A DNA stretch of 64,000 nucleotides from Phyllostachys edulis (Eukaryota > Streptophyta > Magnoliopsida > Poales > Poaceae), in the NCBI GenBank assembly GCA_036346405.1, contig CM070563.1, positions 20,193,022 through 20,257,021 of the forward strand. Direction: 5' to 3'. Shown one piece after another: positions 1-11,674 of the stretch (position 1 is its first letter; the number at the start of each line of letters is the position of its first letter). A program made the translations under genes and the position numbers. The notes below the pieces were generated by a model. It was not told where the DNA came from. It made no database searches and saw only the letters and a program-made list of their open reading frames with translations.

Positions 1-96
1 TTTATGGGGGTGGCGGCCTCCGTCCATGCATGCATGGTGGCCGCGCGGCAAATTTGCTTGGCGACCCAAGGCAGCAGTGTGTGGCATCGACGCTAT

Positions 97-621
97 GGGT
101 CTGTCTGGTTTATGGCTTTAACGTGTTAAATCAAAATTTTAGTAATACCAAAACTCAGATAATGACAAAATCTAGGTAAAAAAATATTGTTTGAATCGTA
201 GTCATACTAATTCATAGGCAATGCCGAAATTAATGTGTTTGGATTGTAACCATGCTAAAATTTACCAAAAATGAGAGTATGACACGTGGGGTCCATATGT
301 CATATATTTTTTTATACCAAAATATGTCAACAGTGGTCTTGTTTTGTTAATTAAATGAAAAGGAATACAACAATTCAATCGGATCGCAAATCAGATATTC
401 AGTTTAAAAAATATAGTCATTTAAAACTGATTAAACAAACAAACTAGGCATTTAATGCACCTAATCTGCAACTGCCACCTATTCCCAAGCCTCCTGAGTT
501 TTGCCAAACCAATTCTCGGGCTGGCGTTTTGGCTGCCCGGATTGCGCCAACGCCATGCGAAGCAAAATTTTGGCAATTTTGCTGGTAAAGCCAAATATTG
601 GTGCCACGACCATACAGGCCC
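97..621. mobile_element. PIF/Harbinger-like MITE
   Basis: The two ends form an imperfect terminal inverted repeat: GGGTCTGTCTGGTTTATGGC at the left and GGGCCTGTATGGTCGTGGC read inward from the right. Both sides are flanked by the trinucleotide TAT (94-96 and 622-624). The interior is rich in short inverted motifs such as AATTTTGGCA and holds no credible coding region. Size and terminal GGG..CTGT fit Tourist-like elements mobilised by PIF/Harbinger transposases, although that family normally duplicates TTA or TAA. The class is inferred from the termini. Confidence 0.45.
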
Positions 622-624
622 TAT

Positions 625-2685
625 GCCTCTTCTCTCTCTTCTTGGAGGCCAAAAAACACACACTGTGATGCTCTTTGGGATAAGTAAGAGTAAAGAAGAG
701 TATGGGGGGAGTTGGAGGAAGGTCGTTGTCGGGACGGGGGTGGGTGAGCGACGTGTGGGGCCGGGGACAAATGGTGGTCATAGTAGAGGAGAGAAGTGTT
801 CCGGTTCATGAGGGTGGTTTTACCACATATACATGGAGCTCCATGCACCATGTAAACCACACATAGTGCTTTGTGATTGGTGCACAACATGTATAGGTAT
901 TGTGTATTGTGTACTAGTATTTCTTGCAACAGTATGTGGGGACCATCCGTCCTCACCTATCTCCCCTCTCTCTCAGTACGCGTCCTCACCCATCTCGTCT
1001 CTCTCTCGGCCCCAACTCTCTCCATCTCTCCCGTCCACCGCTACCGCAATCGGAGAGGGGCCCGAGGGGATGGGGACGGTCGCCAGATCTGAGGGCACGC
1101 AGACCGGTGGCCGGAGCACGCGTGGCGGGATCTAGTCTCGTCCCCACACCCGGTCACCGAATCCGGCGGCCTCCTCCTTTTTATCGCATGTTGATCCGAT
1201 TTTGTGTTGCACTTCTTGATTTTTTGATGTTTGATCCGAATTTGTGCATCTCGATTCTTGATTGGTGGACCCGAATTTGTGCATCCTGATTTTTCTTATC
1301 TTGGATCCGAATTTGTGCATCTTGTAAATGTTTTCTTCCATTTTCTTGGAGACAAAATCCGAAGGTGGAAATTCTTGAAAATGAAATCCGAAAAGGGAAC
1401 TTATTGTAGTTTCTTGAATATAATTTTTCCTTGCAGATGAAATCCGAAAATGCATTTTTTATGACCATGAGCATCCAAATTTTGCAATTGCAATTTTCTA
1501 AAGATAAAGAACCGAAAATGGATGGAATTTCTTTAATTTCTTGAAGATAGAAAAATGGATTGAATTTCTTGTTTGATTCAAATTGACACATCAGCAAAAT
1601 GATTGAAATGAAAAGAGAGAGATGGAATCTGCAAATGAAAGAGTGAGATATGGAATCTGCAAATGAAAGTGAGAGATGGATAGAGAGAAGAGAGTAGAGA
1701 GATACACATATTTGAGAAACGATTTTTTTGGGCTATATTTCTCCTCTCATGTGCGCCAATCTCAAAGCAACGTGTGTGGCATGGATAGTGCATGGAGTTC
1801 TATCTACACGCGGTTTCGCATTTCGGTTCGGTTCATATGTTTTCTCTCCGAATTGTCTGTATAATTTGCTTCTCTCCGAATTCTCTGTATAATTTCCGCG
1901 ATCCACACGAGACCATGTCTCTGTGAACGGATACGACGTACTAGCTTATTTAGAACGTCGGTTTCTATGTATCCATGTACAGTCTGATTGGTTTTCTGTG
2001 AATTTTCTACCTTCGAAACAAGCCGTTTTGTTTGTCCGACCTGCCATTCTCCGCTGATTTAGATGAATACATGTGTGTGAAGTATAGTGGTCCTTGCTTT
2101 TGCAAAGGAAATTCAGACAAACACACGAGATGAAACGCCATTTCTTTCGGAATCACGAGCAGAAGTGCAGAAGGGGATATACATGGGTGATGAAATGAAA
2201 AGATGGATGTGCGTTATCTACACATGGTTGGTTGCTTTGGGGGCGGAAGAGTGGATTGGGAACGGATCTGATGGGGCATGGATTGGATTTCACTTTTCCA
2301 CGTGCTCTTGTCACATGATGATAGGCAAAGAAAGATGCCTGCACTGACTCTCTTTACTTTTTTTTTAAAAAATTAGTCAGCACTCGAAATCATTGGACGA
2401 TGGTGGAGTTCTAGTGCTACCGATGACGTTTCGCACCAGATGCTTTCCGTTTCGGGCGCATTCGCCGTCAAAACAACGAAGCAAGACGGCCAAAATTTGG
2501 CCACTAAATAGCGCCTTTAACATTTTCACCGTGCATGGTTCCTTTCACGTACCAATCATTATTTACTTATATACCATTCCAAAGAAAGTTTTTTCTTCTA
2601 CATATGCCATGGCAGTGTCCGTTGTTTGAAATATACCATTACGAACAATTTAAGACCATATTGCCCCTACTTCCTTCTTCCCCCT
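625..2685. other. Unassigned intergenic DNA with short tandem repeats
   Basis: No coding region is supported here. Short open frames on both strands lack recognisable domains and overlap each other. Local structure consists of minor repeats: GATCCGAATTTGTGCATC-type units near 1193-1330, a doubled GGAATCTGCAAATGAAAG around 1624-1670, and a doubled TCTCTCCGAATT..CTGTATAATTT at about 1841-1892. It may be old transposon debris, but I recognise no termini. Confidence 0.4.
1193..1330. repeat. Four-copy tandem repeat, 35-40 bp period
   Basis: The phrase GATCCGAATTTGTGCATC or a close variant starts at about 1193, 1233, 1268 and 1304. Spacing is 35-40 bp and the linkers diverge. A related motif, GAAATCCGAAAA, recurs near 1384 and 1440. 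No function is apparent. Confidence 0.6.
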
Positions 2686-3885
2686 TAGAGGTGGCCAAAT
2701 GGGCCCTGCCATCCGGGCCTACCCGAAGCACGACACTGTTGGTCCGGTCTATACACGGCACGACCCACACTGTTTATGGGCTAGGCTGGCATAGCACGAC
2801 AGCCTGTTGTGCCTAGGTTAGCCCTCTGGCATGACGGGCCGACTCGGCCTGGCACGAGCCTAACACGGCACGTCAGCCCGACTATGGAGAGGGTGAGGAG
2901 GAGGAGGGTAGTGCAGGAGCCAGGGGCGGGCGAGGCCAGCGGCGGAGGCTGGGGCAAGGCTAGCACGAAGGGGGATGGGGAGAAGAGGGGACGTGGGCCA
3001 TGGAGGAGAAGAGGGGATAGGGGGAAGATGCTGCAGAAGGGAAGAGGGGACGTGAGCCATGGAGGAGAAGATGGGACCGGTTGACAGGGGGAGATGGCCC
3101 GAGGCCGACATGGAGGGAGAAGAGGGGATGACGTAGAGGCGATGGTTGGCGGGGCGAGGCCGACGCGGGATGGGCGAGGCCGCGTAGGAGGCAGGGGCGG
3201 CGTGGATGCCACACGCTGCACAGGAGAGAAGGGGAGGTAGGGGCAAGGTCGGCTGAGGAGGAGAAGGAGGCAGGGGTGGGCCGAGTAGGCGCTGGACGGG
3301 CACGAATGCGACAGAGGGAGGAAGGGCGAGGTTGGTCAGTAGTGCCATCATGCGACCGCACGCAAGCACAGTGGAGGAGGGCGACACTCAAGTGGGCTTA
3401 AGATGACACTGTGTTGGCACGACACATGGGCAAAATGATTGTTGGGGGCCGTTTGGCACGGTGGGCTGTGCTTGGCACGGCACGACACAACCCATCTAGC
3501 CAGACTAGCCCAGTAACGTTTGGATTTTTGAAAAATTTGACTGTTTGGGGCTTTAAAAGTAGGGGAAAAAATCCTAAAATATTTTCTATAAATAGCTACC
3601 ATACCCCCCTCATTCAGCACCCATCCATTCCTTAATCTCTTTTTCGAATTCTGTTGTGCAAATTGAGATTCCTTGTGAGATAATTTGGCAAAATTCAAAA
3701 AAATTATGCCAATTTTTGGAAATTTCAAATTCTGGCAGCAAGTTAGCAAAAGAGGTACAATATTATTTTTTTTACATATTTTTATTGTTATTATTTGTAA
3801 TGGTAAGATGAAAAAAATATTAGTGTAAGTTTCGATTTTACAGTTTTTGTTATAAAAAATTACTATAACTTTGCTCTTGGTGATT

Positions 3886-4660
3886 ATAGACTTTCACCGG
3901 AGGAAGTTGCATTCATAGAGAATGCCGCTGCCTCAAACCAACTGGGGTTGTTACCGTAAGGGCAAGGAGTTTCTTTATCAGAATCTACGACAGCATCTTC
4001 GTCGGTGACCATCGGAGCAAAGAGGTCGATGTCGGCTATGTTGGGTGTCTGGGAGAATTTTGACACGATAACCAAGGCAGATGCACAAGGAAATCAGGTA
4101 CCATATGTTGTTTACAAAATTTATCATCATGAATTGTCTACAAAGTCTACAGGTAGAATGAGGCACTTTCTTAGGCATGTTATAAGATGTAAGGCCAAAC
4201 AATGATTGGTAATGAGGCAGACGCAGCTGCAGTACAACTCTGACGGTACAGTACATAGCTGGGACTACAATCCTGAGGTAGCCCGTCAATCTTTTAGTTG
4301 TTTAATTGCTTCTAAGAATTTATCGTTAGTCTTTGAGGAGTCTACTGCTTTCGAAGCTTACATAAGCGCATAATCCTAGATTTTCTACCGTTTCTAGAAA
4401 GACAACAACTAGGGATCCCGTAAAATACTGCAATAAAGGTCGTGATAAATTAGAGGATCTATTTAGAACGTGCCCATTTTCGGTGGCCCTGATCTCGGAC
4501 ATATGGAGTGGTCGGGCTAGAGAGAATTATCTTCGTGTAGTTTCTCATTATGTTAATGATGACTAGGTAATGGAGAAAAGAATTATATGTTTCAAAATAA
4601 TTGATGTAGCACACACGGGTAAGAATATTGTGGACTGTATTACTAAAGTCGTGCAATTAT
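3886..4660 (+). pseudogene. hAT transposase N-terminal half, BED finger destroyed
   Basis: Conceptual reading gives a BED-type zinc-finger region (SAMLGVWENFD.. to HFLRHVIRCKAK, about 4020-4200) followed by hAT transposase core sequence (YNPEVARQSF.., RTTTRDPVKYC.., SDIWSG..) to about 4660. In the hAT family the BED finger binds transposon ends and the core does cut-and-paste. Here both cysteines expected in the first zinc pair (CKIC) read as tyrosine (YKIY). There are in-frame stops near 3956 and 4203 and a frameshift near 4368. The catalytic and dimerisation regions are absent. A second copy lies at 23979-24735. This is a clear pseudogene fragment. Confidence 0.75.
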
Positions 4661-4850
4661 TTACATGGGTTTAATTAATCCTTGCTAGTCGTAATTAAAC
4701 CAAGGATTAATTAAACCCGTGTAATTAATTAATTAACTAGCATTACGAGGGAAGTCCCCACCATGACGTGGACGAGGAATAATTAACCTGTGGCATATAC
4801 AAGGATTAATTAATTAAACCCATGTAATTAATTATTAAATATAGAATGAT
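4610..4850. repeat. AT-rich tail, copy 1
   Basis: From the hAT motif GGTAAGAATATTG onward the sequence becomes TTAATTAATT-rich with an embedded GAGGGAAGTCCCCACCATG block. The same order of words recurs at 22496-22720 and 24721-24900. It joins the 3' side of the truncated transposase in all three places, so it is probably part of one ancestral structure rather than separate insertions. Confidence 0.65.
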
Positions 4851-4854
4851 TTGA

Positions 4855-5067
4855 TATGATTGGCATTTGTATAGTAAGCCAATACTCTGCATAGCAAGCT
4901 ATAAATCAGCCGGATCCTGCGTGATCCTTTCCATGTATAAGCTATGTATTCATGGTAACTCCTGTATGCCTGTATGCCATCCGGCAATACAAAAGTCTGA
5001 GCTCCATACGACAGTGTATGCGAGACTCTAATTCATCCAATTCACTTCTCGTGTAAGCTTTTATTAT
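4855..5067 (+). mobile_element. Copia 5' LTR remnant and decayed primer binding site
   Basis: This AT-rich, TATA-containing stretch (TATAAGCTATG near 4937) directly precedes a Copia gag start. Right after it, TAGTATTAGAGCC (about 5069-5081) resembles a decayed TGGTATCAGAGC primer binding site complementary to initiator-Met tRNA. The LTR start is not recognisable because the left edge merges with the AT-rich tail. The family resembles the Retrofit/Hopscotch group by its gag sequence. Confidence 0.45.
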
Positions 5068-5101
5068 ATAGTATTAGAGCCTACTCTTCTTCAAGCACAT
5101 C

Positions 5102-5297
5102 ATGGCTCTGTCCTCGTCAAGTGCTACCGTCTCCAACCTTGCCGCGGTGATGCCCTCGGCGAACGTTGGTCTGCTTCCCACACCGTCATTCGGCCACCTC
5201 GTCAACATCAAGTTAACACGTGAGAACTATTTGCTCTGGAAGGCTCATATTTTGCCCTACCTGCAAGGGCAAAGAATGCTCGGCTTTGTTGATGGCA
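5102..5297 (+). pseudogene. Copia gag, first part (interrupted)
   Basis: The frame opens with MALSSSSATVSNLA and contains the Copia gag phrase LTRENYLLWKAHILPYLQ, ending ..LGFVDG at the insertion point. Gag packages the element RNA into particles. The same reading resumes at 21610 as MSKPPAPLIAESSAEG, so the 16.3 kb between is an insertion with a TGGCA duplication (5293-5297 and 21605-21609). The start codon lies about 35 bp downstream of the decayed primer binding site, as expected for this group. Confidence 0.8.
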
Positions 5298-5527
5298 TGT
5301 AACGCCCCCAAATTCTGGGGACGTTAAACTCTTCACAACCACCCAGGATGTGCAGTTGCGAAGTAAGCAGTGTCTCAAGCAAGCTTTCGATTACAACAAA
5401 ATCCAACATTTTATTACATAAGATTAAGGCCTAACAGCTAGTTTTGACACTAACGCGGGCATCCAAGCCCAAAGTTAATATAATACAAGACAAAAGAACT
5501 TCAAACCACAGGCACACTTGAGTGCGG
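5298..5527 (-). repeat. Left (3') LTR fragment of long-LTR element
   Basis: These 230 bp match 7547-7776 nearly base for base, starting TGTAACGCCCCCAAATTCTG and ending ..CTTGAGTGCGG. The match stops abruptly at 5527, where unrelated Copia-like debris begins. The rest of this LTR was deleted or replaced. Confidence 0.85.
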
Positions 5528-5529
5528 AT

Positions 5530-7280
5530 TGAAGAATCTAGCCCGCCATTATATGTTAATGGAGTGTTTTGGTGATTAATGATAAATGCATTTGTGAGAC
5601 TAACATGTTTATTGATATAATTATTGTTTAGTCTAAATTGGATATAAAGGTGATAATCATGAAGGCATGTATGTGATTAATGACAAATCAAATTCATTGG
5701 ATAAACAAAAGGAAAATCCAAACAGGTATGCATTTATAATGACAAATCTATTTGTAAGACTAACTCTCTTATTGTTATATCCCATGATTAGTCTCGTTTG
5801 GATATAAAGAACAAAAGAGGTATGCATTCTACTTTGTATTCTTATACCCTGTTGCATTCCTCGGATGCAAAATATAGGTTGAACTTCACCAAAAGAATTA
5901 ACCTAAATATGTGCATGTATTCTTACTACATATTCATGTATGCACACATATAGGGGGAGTTCATTCTATATTTTGAGGTTTCATTAGTATTGATCCATAT
6001 TCCTGTTTTCACATATATTTGGGATCTTTACTTTGAAACATATCCTGTGAATATACTTAACTTGCATAGTTAATATATTCATATGAGTATATAAGACTTG
6101 TGTAGTCTAAGTATACTTATATGTGGGTATAACATAACTCGTGTGGTTCATGTGCACTCACATATCCTCGAATATATTTAACTTGTGTAGTTAATATATT
6201 CATGTGTGTATATGAGACTTGTGTGCTCATATATCCTTTGAGTATATATAACTTGTGTAGAGATTATATACTCATACCTTTCTATATTCAATTACTTGAA
6301 ATTGAAGTGATTATCATCAATTACCAAAGAGGGAAAGATTGTGGTATCTTGTCCCAACCATTATGAGTTAATGGCATGGTGTGGTAATTAATGATAATCA
6401 TATTGTTGGAACTAACATTTTCTATGAGTTGGATGAAATAGGTTATGTTCCATGAGGTTGATAATTTGAGATGACATCATGTGTTGATGGTCATCAAGTC
6501 AAGAGCTTGGTGTAAAGGATGCATCATGTGTTGATGTGAATCAAGTTCAAGATGAAGGAAATCATCGTGTGTCGATGATGCTCATGAAGAGGAGATGATC
6601 ATGAGTTGATCATCAAGTCAAATGAAGACTCATCATGTGTTGATGGAAGTCAAGTGAAGGATGCATCATGAGTTGATGCATATCAAGTCAAGAACCCAGA
6701 GTTGAAGCAAGGATGTACGTCATCAAGCTTCAAGTGGTTGCGCAAGGCAAATGTATGACTAGCTAGGACTAAGGATGTGTTCCTAGTCTTTTACCGGTCT
6801 TGGTGTTTGGTTGGAAGACCGGATTGCTAGTATAGGTTGCCGTACTATTAAGAGGGGTCCTTAACTAGTAGCTTGAGTTAGTCATGTGTTGATAGCTCAT
6901 TGTGTTTGCTCTAGCTCATCTTAACATGTTGCCAATATTTTGCGAATGTGTTTTGCAAATAGTTGTGGCTCATGGATAACCCTTGTAGCATGAGACTTAA
7001 GTTTGCGAATGTGTTTTTACAAATGGTGTAAGTCCATGTACCTTATTCCTTGTAGTGTGATTCTATAAGTTGGCAAATGTGTTTTGTAACTTGTTGAGAA
7101 TCTCACTTGAGTCCTTGATTGCATCGCGCGTCAATTTGGCAAATGTGTTTTGCAAATTGAGTTGAAGCAGAATGCAATTTGAGGCATTGATTCTAAAAGT
7201 TGGCAAATGTGTTTTGCAACTTGTTTTACAACCAAAAGATCGTCTAATTAGGGTTCACTCTATCTAATAACACTTTAGCG
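5530..7280 (+). mobile_element. SIRE-like Copia debris with repeat-rich LTR
   Basis: No coding region is present. Features match the 3' portion of SIRE-type Copia elements seen elsewhere in this window: an AGGGGGAGTT motif (about 5952), an ATTACCAAAGAGGGAAAGATTG polypurine-like segment split over 6323-6344, GGTAATTAATGATAATCAT near 6393, and ACCGGTCTTGGTGTTTGG.. near 6793 that parallels ACCGGTCTCGGTGTTTGG.. near 47950. Several tandem arrays are present: TTGTGTAGTTAATATATTC words (6045-6270), ATCATGTGTTGATG words (6475-6690), and five copies of GGCAAATGTGTTTTGCAA-like words (6929-7220, about 65 bp period). Boundaries are uncertain. Confidence 0.45.
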
Positions 7281-7532
7281 TATTCTAAACACTACTGCAA
7301 CTTCTGACGAGAGGTTGAAATTAGGTGAGAAGAAGATAAATCTTTTATAAAACAAACCGATTTTACAAATCTAAGTTTAGATAAGATAGCAATAGAAGGG
7401 AAAAGACAGCAATAATACTTATATTTTTGTTTTCAGAAATTCTTTTATAATTTTTCAAACTAGGATTTTTGAAGGTCTTCATTTCCTAATTCTTAAAGCC
7501 AACTTAAGGTCTCATTCTACAGTCAAGCTAAA
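7281..7532. other. Internal leader remnant of long-LTR element
   Basis: About 250 bp of AT-rich sequence lie between the Copia-like debris and the primer binding site. By position this is the only surviving internal DNA of the long-LTR element. No open frame or motif is recognised. Confidence 0.35.
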
Positions 7533-7543
7533 CTCTGATACCA
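7533..7543 (-). other. Primer binding site of long-LTR element
   Basis: The plus strand reads CTCTGATACCA, which is TGGTATCAGAG on the minus strand, complementary to the 3' end of initiator-Met tRNA. It lies three bases from the LTR start at 7547, the expected spacing, and sets the element's orientation as minus. Confidence 0.85.
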
Positions 7544-7546
7544 CTT

Positions 7547-9454
7547 TGTAACGCTCCCAAATTCTGGGGACGTTAAACTCTTCACAACCGCCCAGGATGT
7601 GCAGTTGCGAAGTAAGCAGTGTCTCAAGCAAGCTTTCGATTATAACAAAATCCAACATTTTATTACATAAGATTAAGGCATAACAGCCAGTTTTGACACT
7701 AACGCGGGCATCCAAGCCCAAAGTTAATATAATACAAGACAAAAGAACTTCAAACCACAGCACACTTGAGTGCGGTGAGACCTAATAGCGAGAGTCGTTG
7801 CCATCCGTGGGTCCACCAAAATCTGCTCAACCAGATCCTCTCAGATTTTCCCCGGTTCCTTCAGAGATTGTTTGCAGATTATGCAAGAATGAGTACAACT
7901 ACCGTACTCAACAAGCCACATGGAAAAGCTAAATAATTACATGCAAGGAGTTCAAAGGATGGTTAGGTTTTACCTTAACAGCATATGTGGATGCAATTTG
8001 CGCTAAAGCGCCATACAATTAAAACAAGAAACAATAATACATAATAACATCGGGGTTTCTCAACAAACCACAATTACCAACTTACCATCTCCAAAACTCT
8101 ACTTATGCCTCATGTAATCGAATCACCCATTAACACGCCTTCATTAACCTAAGCACGGTGTATTCAATAACATTGATTTACACTCGCAGAGTTGCCCAAC
8201 TTTACCCACACGATATCACAAACTCACATTGTTACGCAACATGTTAGCGCATAACCGAAAGTTAGGATAACAAAGCCTTTTCACTTGCTTATCCTTTTTA
8301 GCCTCTACCCTAGAGGTCTAAATCCATACACCCTCGGAGACCACCGCCAATAGTGGAATCTGTGCCTGATGTCGACGGGCCCATATGATTCGTGGACCAG
8401 CGAGTGTCCTTATGGACCCACCCCTGTCCCGCCTTTGATATTGCAGATATTCAATTGGAAGAGCAGTGTACTAAGCTAGTGAGTAATGACCATGCATGTG
8501 GTTGAGCGGTTTACTGTGTCTGTTACTTGGCACAAAGTTCTTGTCCTTACTTGTCATTCAATGAGGAAATGGATCAACTCGTGGTTGTCCACCCGCTTGA
8601 TCTTACTGATGACTCACTTTTAACCCAAGTCTATTGGGTTGTCCAACTTAATGGACACAACCCTCAACTCTCCACCAAAACCATTGGCGAACCGCCAATG
8701 CTGCTTTTGATTGATGAACACAATTGAGTGACAAAGCTATTTATATAGATAATATTTTATGTGAACTTGTCAAGGTGAATATGGTCTACAAGTGCTGGGT
8801 AGGTTTGTATGTGGGGTTATAGGATTTATCTAATTATCATGGCATTCAAAAGTATCATTTGAATAATTAAAGTAATTGGCTCAAATATAATAATGAAAGT
8901 ATCAATATAAATATATGACATGTGGGTTCAAAATGTTCAAGGAATGCAACTTGCCTTCTTGCACAAAATCCTGTGGATGCTGGTCTTGTCCAGCGTCTTC
9001 TGGAGTCTGGTCGTCTAGATTGTAACCTAACGAGAAGCAAAGCAATAAAAAGAAACCAAGTAAAAACTAGCTCGACAAGGAATGAGCTGGGAACAACAAG
9101 CAAGTAAATAAAACCAAAAAGAGACTTAAAGGAAGGGTGGTGCGGGTTGGTGGGATTTATCTGGTGTTTATTTGGACTGGATGGAGTTTGAGATTCGGAT
9201 CCAACTACAACAAAAATATTGTAAAGGATTAAAGAAATCTATAGGAAGGTGGAAAGATTTATTTGGAGCTTGGTATAGCTGAACAAAGTCAAAAATGGAT
9301 TTATGGGTTCGAGACGGTCAGAACGGACATGAAGTGTCAATTTAGGGTTTTGGCGGAAAAAGGGTCGGATAATGAATAGTACTATTTTACTATTCATGAA
9401 CGAAAATGGGCTGTGAATAGAAGCAAGCAATGCTTTTTCATCTAATGAACAGTG
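7547..9454 (-). repeat. Right (5') LTR, first segment
   Basis: The LTR begins TGTAACGCTCCC next to the primer binding site and runs to a CAGTG at 9450-9454, where a nested Copia element interrupts it. On the minus strand TATATAAATAG occurs near 8740-8750, a plausible core promoter for transcription leftward through the LTR. No host gene is supported; the short frames near 8527-9107 have no recognisable content. Confidence 0.75.
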
Positions 9455-10929
9455 TGTAGGATCAAGGATAACCGACTAGAGGGGGGTGAATAGGAGGTTT
9501 TTAAACTTTTTAACAATTTAGTAATACTATCAAATAAATGACTTAGTCTAAACAAGTTATACTTCTAGCAAAGCAATTTAATCACAATAAACAAGCTAGA
9601 AATATAAATGCGGAAGTGTAAAGACTAGAAGTAACCACAAAGACGCGATGATGTTTTTCCCGTGGTATCAAGACTTACCGGTCTTCACTAGTCCACGCTG
9701 AGGAAGCTTGACACCTCAAGCCGGCTCCACGGATTAAGCCTTCCTCGATCACTAAGGTTGTTCTTTCTCGCTCCAAGATGGTGAACACCGAACCACTCAC
9801 AAGCTTGCACCGCCTCTTCACAATCTTCTTGAAGAGATCACCGTGCTCTCCGCCAAGCCGCCTAGAAGTGCGGCAACACTCCAAGAGTAATAAATCACCA
9901 ATTCGCTGACGTTACTCAAGTGCAACAAGGATCAACTAAAATGAATGCACTTGAACTCCCTCTCAATGAATGCAAGAGAATTGGGGAGAGGAATGAATGC
10001 TCAATGCTCCCAAGGGTCTATGAATGATTAATGAGCTATCTCTGCTTCCCTTGGGCAGTTGGGGAGGTATATATATAGCCTCCACCAACCAATCCAACCG
10101 TTGGGAGAAGTTTCCCAACTCCCAGCGAAAATCGGTACAACCGGCGGCCAAGGAGCGGTACAACCGATTTCCGGAAATAGCAACAGTAACGGCTATTATC
10201 AACGGCATTTAATGCCCTGACATAGCCGTTAAAAGACAATCGGTACAACCGCCGGCAAAACTCCGGAACGTCCGATATCAGGGTTTCAGCCCAGATGAAA
10301 AAGCATGTGTTCTGGAATTTTACAACCGCCGCATAACTTTCGGAACGACCGAAGTGCGGTTCATCCGATTCTGAGAATCGGAACGACCGATTTTCCAGAG
10401 AGGTTTCTGAGGAAAAAGCACTCGTTCTGGAATTATGCAACCGCCATGTTAATTTCGGAATGGCCGGAGTGCAGTAGTAGCGAAGCACGGCAAATGGTTC
10501 AACCAAGATCATGGTTCAACCTCAGTGAAACCTGCGGTTCATCCGATTTTAGAGAAAAAGCAGATGTTTTTCCAAATCAATTTTAAGTTCAATTTTAGAT
10601 GCATGCAAGATCCAAGATTGATCCATATTGCACAAGAGCAAGCTATCAAGCTACTAGTCGTGATCCCTCTTAATAGTACGGCATAGAACCTATAATCCGG
10701 TCTACCAACCAATTCGCCTAAGACTGGTAAAATACAAAAGAATCCTAGACTATTTGTACCTTGTCTTTAAGCCTTGTAGATATTCATAACAACCTTTAGC
10801 GTGCATCTTTTCTTCAACATGTTCATCAATGCGATTAAACCTTGTACATACTTCATAAACACGTTAATCCCATATTCACATATTATCATTAATTACCAAA
10901 ACTATTTTTAGGGGCCTAGATGCTTTTCA
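9455..10929 (-). repeat. 3' LTR of the SIRE-type Copia
   Basis: On the minus strand it starts TGAAAAGCATCTAGGCCCC and ends CGGTTATCCTTGATCCTACA (1475 bp). It aligns along its length with 19108-20557. The segment 10130-10570 contains repeated dyads such as CGGTACAACCG, GGAACGACCG and GGTTCATCCG in units of roughly 110 bp. A TATATATA stretch lies at about 10070. Confidence 0.9.
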
Positions 10930-10945
10930 ATCTCCCCCTTTTTGG
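10930..10945 (-). other. Polypurine tract
   Basis: On the minus strand AAAAAGGGGGAGAT immediately precedes the 3' LTR start. This is the normal position for the plus-strand DNA primer of an LTR retrotransposon. A second purine block (CCAAAGGGGGAGAAG) lies about 490 bp upstream in element orientation, at 11408-11423. Confidence 0.85.
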
Positions 10946-11350
10946 TAATTGATGACAACACAAATAATGTGTGAGAAGTTTGTTTTGAATATACTATGAG
11001 AGTATATTCTTTTGAAGACTTCAACAGGTAAGATAATTCTTGCAATGAGCATAGATGGATATTTGAGAATTATTTTTCTTGTTAATGTCAATCTTTAAGG
11101 GAGACTCCCCCTAAACATGTGCAGGAAATTTTGACGGAGTCTCTTTTGCATTTATGAACATGAGAGAGCAATGCAATAGAGATATGATGATACGTGAAAT
11201 TTCATTAAGATATTAAGCATAAACAACGTTCAACAAGTACTACAAAAGGTTATAAACTATTTCAAGCACGAAGGAATAACCATAAAGCATGATGTATTAC
11301 ATATATAACATATAATCCCATAACAAAAGACTAGCTCCCCCTAAAACTAA

Positions 11351-11412
11351 GTCTTCTTATAACTTCTTCTTCTCTATAACTTCTTCTTCTCTTCTTCTTC
11401 TCTTCTTCTTCT
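11351..11412. repeat. CTT/GAA microsatellite
   Basis: The plus strand is a run of TTC-type triplets with small interruptions. It sits just before the distal purine block of the element and may have arisen from it by slippage. Confidence 0.8.
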
Positions 11413-11674
11413 CCCCCTTTGGCATCAAAATACCAAAAAAGAATAAGGCGCATCAGATGGCTGGGTCTTGAGAAGGAGGAATCGGATCCTGAGTGAGAGC
11501 CGAGCGTATAAGTCGAATCGAGGAGAAGCCGGTGCCGATCTCGCACTATTGTCTCAAATCAGGATCGGAGCAGAGTAACATCCTTAGTAGCGGGAGCTGG
11601 AGGAGGAATGGGAGAAACAGAGGAGGCCCTGGAAGGAGGAGGACGACGGGAGAAAATGTATCGTTGAGGACCCT

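Larger units (their letters stand above)
2686..4850 (+). mobile_element. Dart-like hAT element, right end not found
   Basis: The left end at 2686-2704 reads TAGAGGTGGCCAAATGGGC, which differs by one base from the terminal inverted repeat of the rice nDart/Dart family as I remember it. The next 150 bp and the stretch 3410-3510 carry many GCACGGCACGACAC-like words, the kind of subterminal repeats expected for hAT elements. A GC-rich purine block (2880-3410) lies between and may be captured DNA. Transposase remains follow at 3886-4660. I find no matching inverted repeat downstream; the element runs into an AT-rich tail and other insertions, so the right boundary is arbitrary. Confidence 0.6.

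Noticed and set aside
2781..3391. Minus-strand proline/serine-rich frames of 140-175 codons
   Set aside because: Three overlapping frames in different phases follow from a purine-rich plus strand; no conserved domain and no start context.
7533..7543. TGGTATCAGAG-type strings as tRNA gene parts
   Set aside because: They are primer binding sites next to LTRs. No cloverleaf can be formed around them.
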